Source: CAMCQY01 sp044370415
GTDB taxonomy: Bacteria > Planctomycetota > Planctomycetia > Pirellulales > UBA1268
Length of the DNA: 64,000 nucleotides
Direction: 5' to 3'
Assembly: GCA_044370415.1 (NCBI GenBank)
Contig: JBILVO010000001.1
Span: forward strand, 23,438 to 87,437
Part shown: piece after piece, positions 51,518 to 60,776 of the stretch
How the letters are laid out: every line of letters begins with the position of its first letter
How positions within the stretch are numbered: the stretch's first letter is position 1
Program-made: the position numbers and the translations under genes
The notes under the pieces: generated by a model
The model's database searches: none
What the model was told of the DNA's origin: nothing
The model's input: only the letters and a program-made list of their open reading frames with translations

Positions 51518-53248
51518 CTTCCCGCCACGAGATCCCGTCACCGTGCCGTCGACGCGCCGCTTGCCGCGGCCGATGAGGAGCTGTTGGCGGAGCTGATCGA
51601 CGAGCTCTCCGAGCAGCGGGGCGGAACGGCCCTGGCCCGGCTCGAGGCGCTCGCGGCCGCCCATCCGCGTCTGGCCGGACAGCTCCGCGAGCTGTTCGCG
51701 ACGGTTATGGTGACCGACGCGGTCGCGGAGCAGTCGACGATCCTCTTTGGCGACGATCCGGGGCACGCGAACGACGACGTCGAGCCGCAGGTCGTGGCTG
51801 CGCCGGGCACGGGGCAGATGCCCGTCGCGTCGTTCGTGCCCGGGGCCGTGTCGCTGCCGGCGTCGTTCGGCGACTACGAACTGCTCGAGGAAATCGGCCG
51901 CGGCGGCATGGGCGTGGTCTACCGGGCCGCGCAGCGCAGCCTGGGCCGCACCGTGGCGATCAAGATGCTCCTGCGGCGCGACCTGGCCACGCCCGCGGAC
52001 CTCGCGCGATTCCGCAGCGAGGCGGAGGCTGCGGCGCAGCTCGACCATCCGGGCATCGTGTCGATCTTCGAGGTCGGCGAGTGCGACGGCCACCCCTTCT
52101 ACAGCATGCAGCTCGTCGAGGGAACGACGCTCGCCAAGCGGCTCTTGCTCGGCCCGCTGCCGGCCCGTGAGGCGGCGGCCCTGCTGGCGAAGGTGGCCGA
52201 CGCGGTGCAGGCGGCGCATCAGCGCGGCGTGCTCCACCGCGACCTCAAGCCCTCGAACATCCTCATCGACACCGCCGGCAAGCCGCACGTCTCCGACTTC
52301 GGCCTCGCGAAGCGGCTCGAGGCGGAGGAGTCGGTCACGCACACCGGCGCGATCCTGGGCACGCCCTGCTACATGTCGCCCGAGCAGGCGGCCGGCAGCC
52401 GCGGCGACGTCGGGCCGACGAGCGACGTCTGGAGCCTGGGCGCGATCCTGTATCAGATGCTCACGGGTCGCTCTCCGTTCCAGGGCTCGAGCCCCATGGA
52501 CACGCTCCTGGCCGTGCTCGAGTCGGACCCCCCCGAGCCGCGGTCGATCGACCGCCAGCTGGACCGCGACCTCGAGATGATCGCGCTGAAGACGCTGCAG
52601 AAGCCGCAGGACCTCCGCTATCAGTCGGCCGCCGACCTGGCCGCCGACCTGCGGCGTTTCCTCGCCGGCGAACCGGTGGCGGCCCGCCGCGGCGGTTTCG
52701 CAGATGTCGTCTCGCGGATCTTCCGCGAAACGCACCACGCCGTCGTGCTGGAGAACTGGGGCCTGCTGTGGATGTGGCACTCGGTGGTGGTGCTCGCCCT
52801 GTCGGTCACGACCGACGTGCTCTCCTGGCAGGGCATCACATCGCGCTGGCCGTACTTCGTTCTCTGGGCGGGCGGGCTGGCCCTGTGGGCGCCGATCTTC
52901 TGGGCACTGCGGCACCGCACCGGGCCGGTGACGGCCGTGGAGCGGCAGATCGCACACATCTGGGGGGGCAGCGTGATCGCCAGCGTGATGCTCTTCTGGG
53001 TCGAGGGCCTGCTCGGCCTGCCGGTGCTCACACTCTCGCCGGTGCTCCCGCTCTTCGCGGGCCTCGTGTTCTTCGCGAAGGCGGGCATCCTCTCGGGCGC
53101 CTTCTACGTGCAGGCCGCGGTGCTCTTCGCCACCTCTCTGGTGATGTGCGTCACGGGCCACTACGCGCACATCATCTTCGGCGTCGTCAGCGCCGCCTGC
53201 TTCTTCGTGCCGGGCCTGAAATACTTCCGGCAGCGGGCCCGCGGCTAG
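51515..53248 (+). CDS. Membrane-anchored Ser/Thr protein kinase
   Basis: A 577-residue Hanks-type kinase. Residues 1-115 form an N-terminal helical region. Kinase core about 121-385: glycine loop IGRGGMGVVY, Lys150 in VAIK, HRDLKPSN (Asp243), DFGLAK (261-266), SPE (288-290), SDVWSLG. The C-terminal 170 residues contain about five or six TM helices (LLWMWHSVVVLALSV, YFVLWAGGLALWAPIFW, VLPLFAGLVFFAKAG and others) with little extracellular domain. Probably receives membrane signals and acts with the preceding sigma factor; targets unknown. Confidence 0.94.
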   Translation: MLPATRSRHRAVDAPLAAADEELLAELIDELSEQRGGTALARLEALAAAHPRLAGQLRELFATVMVTDAVAEQSTILFGDDPGHANDDVEPQVVAAPGTGQMPVASFVPGAVSLPASFGDYELLEEIGRGGMGVVYRAAQRSLGRTVAIKMLLRRDLATPADLARFRSEAEAAAQLDHPGIVSIFEVGECDGHPFYSMQLVEGTTLAKRLLLGPLPAREAAALLAKVADAVQAAHQRGVLHRDLKPSNILIDTAGKPHVSDFGLAKRLEAEESVTHTGAILGTPCYMSPEQAAGSRGDVGPTSDVWSLGAILYQMLTGRSPFQGSSPMDTLLAVLESDPPEPRSIDRQLDRDLEMIALKTLQKPQDLRYQSAADLAADLRRFLAGEPVAARRGGFADVVSRIFRETHHAVVLENWGLLWMWHSVVVLALSVTTDVLSWQGITSRWPYFVLWAGGLALWAPIFWALRHRTGPVTAVERQIAHIWGGSVIASVMLFWVEGLLGLPVLTLSPVLPLFAGLVFFAKAGILSGAFYVQAAVLFATSLVMCVTGHYAHIIFGVVSAACFFVPGLKYFRQRARG

Positions 53249-53286
53249 AGCGCATGTGCGTGGCGTGAAGCACAGGCTCGGGCCCC

Positions 53287-54840
53287 TCAGCCCACGAACC
53301 AGGTCGCCAGCCAGTAGAGGCAGCCCGACAGCGCCATCGCCACGGGGAGCGTGAGGATCCAGGCCAGGGCGATCTCGCGGACCGTTTCCGCCTGGATGCC
53401 CGACTTGTTGGCCCACATCGTGCCCGCGACGCCGCTGGAGAGCACGTGCGTCGTGCTCACGGGCATCCCGAGCGAGTCGGCCATGCCGATCGTCGTCGCG
53501 GCGACCAGTTCGGCCGCGGCCCCCTGGGCGTAGGTGAGGTGCGTCTTGCCGATCTTCTCCCCAACCGTGACCACGATCCGCTCCCAGCCGAACATCGTGC
53601 CGATGCCGAGGCACAAGGCCACGCCCATCACGACCCACTCCGGCACGTATTCCACCGGCCGGGCGAGATCACCGGCGAGGCTCTTGAGCACGCGGCGACG
53701 ATCCTCCGCGAGCCTATCGCCGAACTGCCGCAGGAGCGTCCGCACCGAGGCGCCCAGCTCCACGAGCTGCGTCCGCACCTTCCAGCGGTCGTCGGGATGC
53801 AGTTCGTGGAAGCTCGCGCGGCCGTCGAGGCTCTCGATCACCTCCCGAGCCAGCGGCAGCGGATCGAGCGTCGCGAGCACGACATCGTTGCCGGGGTAGG
53901 GATCGAGCACGTCGTCCACGAGCGATGATTCGACCACCCCGGCGGCCGCCACGCCTTCGGTGCGGCCGAGACGCTCCACCCGGCTGTCGGCGAGGTGCTG
54001 CTCCTTGAGCGCGTCCATCATCGCGGCCAGCTGCGGCTCGGTCAGCTCCGCCTCCAGCTGCCGGGCCGCCGCGACCGTGGCCGACAGGTCGGCGGCGGGC
54101 GCGCGCATGTTGAGGGCGAACCCTGCCGGCACGATCCCGATGAGGACGAGCATGATCAAGCCCATTCCCTTCTGGCCGTCGTTGGAGCCATGCGCAAAAC
54201 TCACGCCGGTGCAGGTGCCGATGAGCAGCGCCCGGATCCACCAGGGGGGCGGGCGGTCGCCCTGCGGCGGCTCGTAGAGCTCCTTGGCGGGGATGAGCTT
54301 CCTGCAGAGCAGCAAGAGCGCCGCTGCCAGGCCGAAGCCGATCGCCGGCGAGATGAGCAGCGCCATGCCGACCTCCGACGCCTTGTGCCAGTTGATCCCC
54401 TGGAAGACAGAGCCGTGCTCCATCCAGGCGTTCATCATGCCCACCCCCATGATCGAGCCGATCAGCGAATGCGAGCTCGACGCGGGCAGGCCCCGGTACC
54501 AGGTGGCGAAGTTCCAGATGATCGCCGCGCCGAGCAGCGAGAGCACCATCGCCATGCCCCGGCCGGACTGGATGTTGACCAGCAGGTCCACCGGCAGGAG
54601 ATGGACGATGCTGAAGGCCACGCCGATGCCTCCAGCGTGGACGCCGATGAAGTTCCACAGGCCCGACCAGATGACGGCGGCCGTCGGCCGCAGCGACTTG
54701 GTGTAGATGACGGTGGCGACGGCGTTGGCGGTATCGTGGAAGCCGTTGATCACCTCGAAGCCGAACGCGATCGCCAGGGCGATCATGAGCAGGAACAGCC
54801 GCCCCGTGCCGAGCGTGTTGAGGGCCTCGATGACTTCCAT
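53287..54840 (-). CDS. Low-affinity inorganic phosphate transporter, PiT family
   Basis: A 517-residue permease that symports metal-phosphate or phosphate with protons. It carries both PiT repeats: GFHDTANAVATVIYT and SFAHGSNDGQKGMG, with SSSHSLIGS and STTHVLSSG. The first repeat has HDTANA in place of the common NDVANA, a variant found in some homologues. About ten TM helices flank a cytosolic loop of about 145 residues (265-410) that is helical and acidic. ATG at 54840. No PhoU is adjacent. Its loop may play a PhoU-like regulatory role, which is inference. Confidence 0.92.
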   Translation of the reverse strand: MEVIEALNTLGTGRLFLLMIALAIAFGFEVINGFHDTANAVATVIYTKSLRPTAAVIWSGLWNFIGVHAGGIGVAFSIVHLLPVDLLVNIQSGRGMAMVLSLLGAAIIWNFATWYRGLPASSSHSLIGSIMGVGMMNAWMEHGSVFQGINWHKASEVGMALLISPAIGFGLAAALLLLCRKLIPAKELYEPPQGDRPPPWWIRALLIGTCTGVSFAHGSNDGQKGMGLIMLVLIGIVPAGFALNMRAPAADLSATVAAARQLEAELTEPQLAAMMDALKEQHLADSRVERLGRTEGVAAAGVVESSLVDDVLDPYPGNDVVLATLDPLPLAREVIESLDGRASFHELHPDDRWKVRTQLVELGASVRTLLRQFGDRLAEDRRRVLKSLAGDLARPVEYVPEWVVMGVALCLGIGTMFGWERIVVTVGEKIGKTHLTYAQGAAAELVAATTIGMADSLGMPVSTTHVLSSGVAGTMWANKSGIQAETVREIALAWILTLPVAMALSGCLYWLATWFVG

Positions 54841-55062
54841 GCCTCCCGCCTTTCACGTTCGCCGCCGGCCGCCCGACCGGGCGTCCATTCACAAAACGGC
54901 TGAAACTACGGTGGGCCGTGACCCGATACAAGCGGCGGCGCATGTTCCGCATACAATTCTCACACGGGCCTCGCGGGCCTGAAGATGGCCACAATGCCGG
55001 ACTATCGGGGCCTGCCGCACCGCGCGTCGGCGGGCTGCGTACCGGCAACGAGAGGGAAATCG

Positions 55063-55812
55063 ATGCCACGCGGTGATCGGTTGCGGGTCGAGCGCAGGCT
55101 GGCCGGGTCGGCCGTGGTCTACATGCACCACGGCATCGACGTCGGTGACGGCACCGTCGTGCATGCGCGGCCCGACGACTTCCGCCGGCCGCTGGCGGGC
55201 GGATGCGTCGAGCGCACGGGCTTCGCCGAGTTCGCCGACGGCGGCGCGGTGCTCGTCACCACGGAGCCGGCCGCCCGCTACTCGGCCGACGAGATCGTCG
55301 CGCGGGCGGTCGAGCACGTCGGCCGGCCGGGCTACTGCCCCATGGTCGACAACTGCGAGCACTTCGCCACCTGGTGCGCCACCGGCGACCGGAAGAGCCG
55401 GCAGGTCGACATCGTGATGGGACGGGTGACCGCCGCTGCGTCGCGGGCCGCGGCGGCCGTCTCGGCGCGGGCGGCCGCCGGCACAGCCGAACGGATCGCC
55501 GTCCGCACGGCGCTTGGCACCACCGTTCGCGTCGGCCTCAAGACGATGCTCCCGGCAGTGATCGTCGGCGAGGCGGCGGCGCTGGCCGCGGAATGGACGG
55601 CACACCAGCGCGGCGCCAGCGAACGGCGCAGCCGCCAGGCGGGCGAGGCGGCCGGGCTGGCGGCCACGAGCCTCGCCTTCGCCGCCGGCGCCGTCGCCGC
55701 GGGCCCCGTCGGCATCGCCGCCGCGGCGGTCGCGGGGGCCACAGTGTGGGTCGGCGGCTCCGTGGCCACGGCGGCAGCCACCGGCATGGCGCGCCGGCTC
55801 GCCCGTGGCTAG
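55063..55812 (+). CDS. LRAT-domain (NlpC/P60-superfamily) protein with hydrophobic C-terminus
   Basis: A 249-residue protein. Residues 1-120 match the LRAT fold: catalytic His in YMHHGIDVGDGTVVHARP and the Cys motif NCEHFATWC. Family members are thiol acyltransferases or phospholipases, and a third residue (His in VVH) is present. The second half is Ala-rich with hydrophobic stretches (GLAATSLAFAAGAVAAGPVGIAAAAVAG), probably membrane-inserting. ATG at 55063 has GAGAGGG six bases upstream. The stop overlaps the following ATP-grasp gene by eight bases, so they are likely translated together. Confidence 0.85.
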   Translation: MPRGDRLRVERRLAGSAVVYMHHGIDVGDGTVVHARPDDFRRPLAGGCVERTGFAEFADGGAVLVTTEPAARYSADEIVARAVEHVGRPGYCPMVDNCEHFATWCATGDRKSRQVDIVMGRVTAAASRAAAAVSARAAAGTAERIAVRTALGTTVRVGLKTMLPAVIVGEAAALAAEWTAHQRGASERRSRQAGEAAGLAATSLAFAAGAVAAGPVGIAAAAVAGATVWVGGSVATAAATGMARRLARG

Positions 55813-56728
55813 CCCGCCCCGGGCAGACGTCGCCCTGCTCACCGAGCGCCGCTACGCCGCCGCGACCGCCGCTGCCCACGACTGGTATCTGGGCAACATC
55901 CTCCACGACGACGCGCTCTTGACGGCGGCGCTCAAGCGGCATGGGCTGTCGACGGTCCGCGTCGACTGGGCCCGCGACGACGTCGACTGGTCGGCGTTCC
56001 GCTGCGCCGTCTTTCGCACCACCTGGGACTACTACGACCGGCTCGAGACGTTCACCGCCTGGCTCGGCCGCGTCGAGCGGCTGACGCGGCTGTGCAATCC
56101 GGCGGCAATGGTCCGCTGGAACCTCAACAAGCGCTCCCTGCACGAACTCGCCGCCCGGGGCGTGGCCGTCGTGCCCTCGCGTTTTTTGGAATGCGGCCGG
56201 CGCGTGTCGCTCCACGACCTGCTCGACGACACCGGCTGGCGGCAGGCCGTCGTCAAGCCGTGCGTCTCGGGGGGCGCACGGCACACCCACCGGGTCGACC
56301 ATGTGAACGCCGCGACCGTGCAGCGGGCGCTCGACCCGCTGCTGGCCCGCGAGTCGTTCCTCCTCCAGCCGTTCGTCGCCGATGTCGTCGCCACCGGCGA
56401 GGACACGCTCGTCGCGATCGCCGGCCGCGTGACGCACGGGCTGCGAAAACGGGCGAAGCCGGGTGACTTCCGGGTGCAGGATGATCACGGCGGCACCGTC
56501 CACGGCCTCGAGCCGTCGGCCGAGCAGGTGGCCGTGGCCGAGCGGGCGCTGGCGGCATGCGGCACCGTGCCCGCCTATGGCCGGGTGGACCTGGTCCGCC
56601 TCGACGACGGCAGCCTGGCGGTCATGGAACTCGAGCTCGTCGAGCCGGAGTTGTGGCTGCGGCTCCATCCGCCCGCGGCCGCGGCCATGGCCGCGGCGAT
56701 CGCCAGCGGGATCGCGCGGGAGGCCTGA
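55805..56728 (+). CDS. ATP-grasp ligase (RimK/DcsG-like)
   Basis: A 307-residue ATP-grasp enzyme that would form an amide or similar bond using ATP. RTTWDYYDR (around 72-80), NKRSLHEL, VVKPCVSGGARHTHRV (ATP-binding Lys and Gly-rich segment), QPFVADVVATGEDTLV and the metal-binding ELELVEPELWLR near the end fit the DcsG-like group. It starts with GTG at 55805 within the previous gene. Substrate unknown. Paired with an LRAT protein it could be part of an acylation or peptide-modifying step. Confidence 0.85.
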   Translation: MASPPRADVALLTERRYAAATAAAHDWYLGNILHDDALLTAALKRHGLSTVRVDWARDDVDWSAFRCAVFRTTWDYYDRLETFTAWLGRVERLTRLCNPAAMVRWNLNKRSLHELAARGVAVVPSRFLECGRRVSLHDLLDDTGWRQAVVKPCVSGGARHTHRVDHVNAATVQRALDPLLARESFLLQPFVADVVATGEDTLVAIAGRVTHGLRKRAKPGDFRVQDDHGGTVHGLEPSAEQVAVAERALAACGTVPAYGRVDLVRLDDGSLAVMELELVEPELWLRLHPPAAAAMAAAIASGIAREA

Positions 56729-56755
56729 CGCGACACGGCCTGCGCACCCCGCGGC

Positions 56756-58720
56756 CTACGGCGCACCGGCCGCCGTCGCGCCGTCCCCGGCACGCCGGCG
56801 GCGAATCCGTTCGACGGTGCGGCGGGAATATTCCTCGCTCTTGTCGAACTCGAGGGCGGCGGCGTCCTTCCACAAGGGCTGGGCCGCAGCGCCCACACCG
56901 TCGATCGTGACGAGCGCCGCCATCCGTACCTCGGGCTCTGCGGACCGCATCTCCGCGGCGAGACCGTCGAGCGCGGCGGCGCGACTGGCAGCGGCCTTGC
57001 TGCGCAGCAGCCACCCGGCGGCGGCGACACGGACGGCGGGCTCCGGATCGGCGAGCAAGGCCGCCAGCGGCTCCGCTGCCGACCCGCCCGCGTCACCGGC
57101 CCGAACCGCCGCCCAGCCTGTGCCGCACGCGGCCCAATAGCGGACGGCCGGCTCCCGATCCGCACGCCCTGCCGCGAACGACTCGGCGGAATGGCCCTCG
57201 GCGACCTGCCACGCAGCGGCGAGGATCGCATCGTAGCGGGCCAGCGCGGCGGCGTCGGCGGCCGCGTCGCCCGGATGAAAGATCGCCCACTCGCTGCCCG
57301 CCCGTGCCGCCTCGCGGCGGAGGATCGGCTCCGGCAGGATGCCGGTGTCGCGGGTGGTCCGCATCCACGACCGCAGCGACTCCCGCAGCCGCAGGAGGTC
57401 GGCCTGTGCCGCCGCGTGAGCGGCGAGGTCGCGAAGCTCATGCGGGTCGGCGACCGTGTCGTAGAGCTCCTCGGCCGGCCGGCTCGGGCGTGAAAACCAG
57501 GCGGCGCCCACCGGCAGCGTGCCGGCCTGCCGCGCCGCCCGCAGCGCGCCGGTGATCGGCACGCCGTCGGCATATTCGGGCAGGTCGTCGCCCGGGATCC
57601 AGGGCAGGAAGTTGCGGACGTAGCGCATCCGGGCGTCGCGGACGGTGCGGCCGAATCCCGGCGCCGCATCCATCCGGTCGCGGGCCCCCACGACGACGTC
57701 GCGAACGACCGCATGACTCCCGAGAAAGCTCTTTCCCTCCATCCACCCGGGGATCGCGGCGCCGGCCAGATCGAGCACCGTCGGCCCGAGGTCCATGAGG
57801 CTCACGAGCGTGGCGGTGGCGCCTCGGGCCGGATCGCTGCCGGGCAGCGTCGCGGAGCCGAACCGCGGCGGCACGTGCACGAGGAGGGGCACCCGCAGGC
57901 CGTGCTCGGTGAGCGACCGCTTCCCGTGCGGGATGCCCTCGCCGTGGTCGCCCCAGAAGAACACGATCGTGTCGTCGGCGAGCCCGTCGGCGGCGAGCTC
58001 GTCGAGCACCCGGCCGACGTCGACGTCGAGGGCGGCGGCGAGTTCCTGCCGGGCAGCCAGCGACTCGCGGACCACCGGCGTGTCGGGATAGTAGGGGGGC
58101 ACGCGGACGCCGTCGGCACCGCGGCGGGCCTCCGCGGGCAGCAGCCGCCGCGGCTCCGCGGCCTTGTCGCCAAAGAGGCCGCTCTCGTGCGTGACGGTGA
58201 AGTTGAAGACGGCGAAGAAGGGCTGCGCCTTGTCGGGCCGCATCCGCCAGTGGGCCTTCCCGCTCGACTCGTGCCAGCCGGCGTCGAAGGAGCGTGCGAA
58301 GTTGTAGTCGGTCTTCACGTTGTTGGTGCAGAAGTAGCCCGCGTCGCGGAGCAGCCGCGGCAGCCCGACGACGAACGGCGGCGGCGTCGCCCGGCACCGC
58401 ATCGGCAGGCTGCCGAGCGTGGTGGGCATCACGCCGGTGATGATCGCGCTGCGGGAGGGCGCGCAGACCGGCGCTGCGGAGAAGGCCGCGTCGAAACGCA
58501 GGCCGCCGCGGGCCAGCGCGTCGAGCCGCGGCGTGTGCGCCGGTCCGCCGTAGCAGCCGAGCGTGTCGGCGGAGAGGTCCTCGGCGGAGATCCAGAGGAT
58601 GTTGGGCGGCCGGTCGGCCCCGGCGGCCAGCACCGGCAGGCAGGCGAGCGCCACGGCGACCAGCCGACGCGCGAACAGACGAGCCGATGCCGATGCCCCG
58701 CCAGCCTGCCACCCGCGCAC
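56756..58720 (-). CDS. Sulfatase (formylglycine type), N-sulfatase-like, with C-terminal HEAT-like region
   Basis: A 654-residue exported sulfatase. Signal peptide at about 12-35. Catalytic CAPSR (Cys86-Arg90) is the formylglycine site. NILWISAEDLSADTLGCYG shows the metal ligand set with Glu-Asp instead of Asp-Asp, typical of SGSH/N-sulfatase-like groups. WGDHGE provides the distal metal site. After about 500, the chain is helical with short repeats (EPAVRYWAACGTGW, EPAVRVAAAGWLL, EPEVRMAALVTID), a HEAT-like tail. GTG at 58720 has GAGGG upstream. No anaerobic maturase or FGE gene is in the window. Confidence 0.92.
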   Translation of the reverse strand: MRGWQAGGASASARLFARRLVAVALACLPVLAAGADRPPNILWISAEDLSADTLGCYGGPAHTPRLDALARGGLRFDAAFSAAPVCAPSRSAIITGVMPTTLGSLPMRCRATPPPFVVGLPRLLRDAGYFCTNNVKTDYNFARSFDAGWHESSGKAHWRMRPDKAQPFFAVFNFTVTHESGLFGDKAAEPRRLLPAEARRGADGVRVPPYYPDTPVVRESLAARQELAAALDVDVGRVLDELAADGLADDTIVFFWGDHGEGIPHGKRSLTEHGLRVPLLVHVPPRFGSATLPGSDPARGATATLVSLMDLGPTVLDLAGAAIPGWMEGKSFLGSHAVVRDVVVGARDRMDAAPGFGRTVRDARMRYVRNFLPWIPGDDLPEYADGVPITGALRAARQAGTLPVGAAWFSRPSRPAEELYDTVADPHELRDLAAHAAAQADLLRLRESLRSWMRTTRDTGILPEPILRREAARAGSEWAIFHPGDAAADAAALARYDAILAAAWQVAEGHSAESFAAGRADREPAVRYWAACGTGWAAVRAGDAGGSAAEPLAALLADPEPAVRVAAAGWLLRSKAAASRAAALDGLAAEMRSAEPEVRMAALVTIDGVGAAAQPLWKDAAALEFDKSEEYSRRTVERIRRRRAGDGATAAGAP

Positions 58721-58773
58721 GTTGCCCTCGCTTTCGCCGGCAGCCGCCCCGCCTGCCGCCCTCAGCCTACCCC

Positions 58774-60738
58774 TCAGCTGCGGCCGTGATAATCGGAGAG
58801 ATTCCCGGGGTTCCACGACACCCGCAGCGCATTGACCACGGCCACCACGTCGATCGCCTCCTGCACGAGCGCCCCGATGGCAGGCGGCAGGAACCCGGCC
58901 GCCGCGAAGCCCATGCCGATCAGACTGGCCGCCATGCCGCCGACGGCGCTCTGCAGCGCGATCGACCGCAGCCGACGGCCGATGTGCAGCAGTTCATCGA
59001 CCCGCTCGAGCGCCGTGTCCATGACGACCGCGCCCGCTGCCTCACTCGTCACGTCGCTGGCGGTGCCCATCGCGATGCCCACCGTGGCGGCGGCCAGGGC
59101 CGGCGCGTCGTTGATCCCGTCGCCCACGAACAAGGTCGGCGCCTCGGCGGTCGCCTGCTCCACCAGCTTCAGCTTGCCCTCGGGCTGGATGCCGGCGTGC
59201 ACCTCGGTGATGCCGACCAGGTCGGCGAGCCACTTGACCTCGCTCTCGCGGTCGCCCGACACGAGCATCACGCGGGAGAGGCCATGCGCGGGCTTCAAGT
59301 GGCTGACGAACGGCCGGCCGTCCGCCCGCGGCGAGTCGCGGAAGCGGAGCACCGCCTCGGTCTTCCCGTCCACGACGACGATGCACTCGAGCCCGCCGGC
59401 CACCGGGGGCAGCAGCGCCACGCCGGCCGCGTCGACACCCGGGAGCTTCTGTCGGCTGGTGATCACCACGTCGCACGCCCGCTCGACGCCGTTGACGTGC
59501 TTGACCTGGCCGACGAGTCCCTGGCCCGGCTTCTCCGCCAGCGCCTCGACCTCGAGGAGGCTGATCGATCGCTTGGCCGCGGCCTCCACCACGGCGGCCG
59601 AGAGCGGATGCTTCGAGTAGGTCTCCAGGCTGGCCGCCAGGGCGAGCACGTCGGCCTCGGATCGCGAGCCGAGCAGCACGACGTCGGTGAGGCTCGGCTC
59701 GCCGTAGGTGAGCGTGCCCGTCTTGTCGAAGATCGCGGTGCGGCAGGTGTCGAGCCGCTCGAGGATCGCGGGATCGCGGATCACGATCCCGCGCTTCGCC
59801 GCCAGCGACACCGCGCCGATGATCGCCACCGGGATCGCGATCAGGAGCGGGCAGGGGGTGGCCACGACGAGCACGGCAAGGAAGCGGGTGGCGCTGCCGC
59901 TCCAGTACCAGGCCGCCAGTGCGATCGCGACGGCCAGCGGTGTGTAGAAAGCGCCGAGCGAGTCGGCCAGGCGGCGCAGTTGCGGCCGCTGCTGCTCGCT
60001 GGCCCGCAGGACGTCCATGATCTTGGCGTAGCGGCTGTCGCCGGCGAGCCGCTCCGTGCGGATCTCGAGCGCGGCCTGGCCGTTGATCGAGCCGGAGAGC
60101 ACCGTCGACCCCGGGGCCTTCGCCATGCGGTAGGGCTCGCCCGTGAGGTAGCTTTCGTCCATCGATCCGCGGCCCGCCACCACCGTGCCGTCCACCGGGC
60201 AGATCTCGTGCGGCAGCACGACGATCACGTCACCCACGGACACCTGCGACAGCGCCACGTCGGTGAGTCCGGCGTCGGTCCGCCGGTGTGCCAGCGACGG
60301 CATGCGCCGCGCCAGCGCGTTGAGCACGTCACCGGCCCGGCTCACGGCCCGCGACTCGAGCGCCTCGCCCCCGGAGAGCATGAGCACGACGAGCACGCCG
60401 GCGAGGTATTCGCCCAAAACCACGCTCGTCACGATCGACAGTCCGGCCAGCAGGTCGGAGCCGAACGTGCCCTCCCAGACCTTCGCGAGCAGCCCCCAGA
60501 CCAGCGGCACGCCGCCCGCCACGAGCATGAGCACCAACGGCAGCTCGGCCAGCGTGAGGCTGCGTCCCGGAAACCAGCGGCCCGGATCGAGCGGCCCCAG
60601 CGGCACAGGCACGCCGCCGCGGCCCGACCACGTGATCGCCCCCCAGGCGGCCAGTGCCACCAGCGCGCCGACGGCGATGACCTCGTCGACGGGGAGGGGA
60701 CGGCGGGCGGGCCGCGGCGCGGGCGAGCTGCTCGTCAT
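58774..60738 (-). CDS. P1B-type heavy-metal ATPase with TPCP motif
   Basis: A 654-residue metal efflux ATPase. Actuator TGEP (199-202), TM metal-site TPCP (294-297), phosphorylation DKTGT (Asp338), SKHPLS, and GDGINDAPAL are all present. The TM motif is TPCP, not CPC (Cu/Zn/Cd type) or SPC (Co type), which points to the P1B-5 group that has been linked to Ni/Fe. It has no N-terminal metal-binding (HMA) domain and no C-terminal hemerythrin domain. Specificity is inference. It lies 38 bases after miaE on the same strand. Confidence 0.93.
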   Translation of the reverse strand: MTSSSPAPRPARRPLPVDEVIAVGALVALAAWGAITWSGRGGVPVPLGPLDPGRWFPGRSLTLAELPLVLMLVAGGVPLVWGLLAKVWEGTFGSDLLAGLSIVTSVVLGEYLAGVLVVLMLSGGEALESRAVSRAGDVLNALARRMPSLAHRRTDAGLTDVALSQVSVGDVIVVLPHEICPVDGTVVAGRGSMDESYLTGEPYRMAKAPGSTVLSGSINGQAALEIRTERLAGDSRYAKIMDVLRASEQQRPQLRRLADSLGAFYTPLAVAIALAAWYWSGSATRFLAVLVVATPCPLLIAIPVAIIGAVSLAAKRGIVIRDPAILERLDTCRTAIFDKTGTLTYGEPSLTDVVLLGSRSEADVLALAASLETYSKHPLSAAVVEAAAKRSISLLEVEALAEKPGQGLVGQVKHVNGVERACDVVITSRQKLPGVDAAGVALLPPVAGGLECIVVVDGKTEAVLRFRDSPRADGRPFVSHLKPAHGLSRVMLVSGDRESEVKWLADLVGITEVHAGIQPEGKLKLVEQATAEAPTLFVGDGINDAPALAAATVGIAMGTASDVTSEAAGAVVMDTALERVDELLHIGRRLRSIALQSAVGGMAASLIGMGFAAAGFLPPAIGALVQEAIDVVAVVNALRVSWNPGNLSDYHGRS

Positions 60739-60776
60739 GGGTGCATCATCCGCGGGGTCGACGCTCGAGGGGTCGG

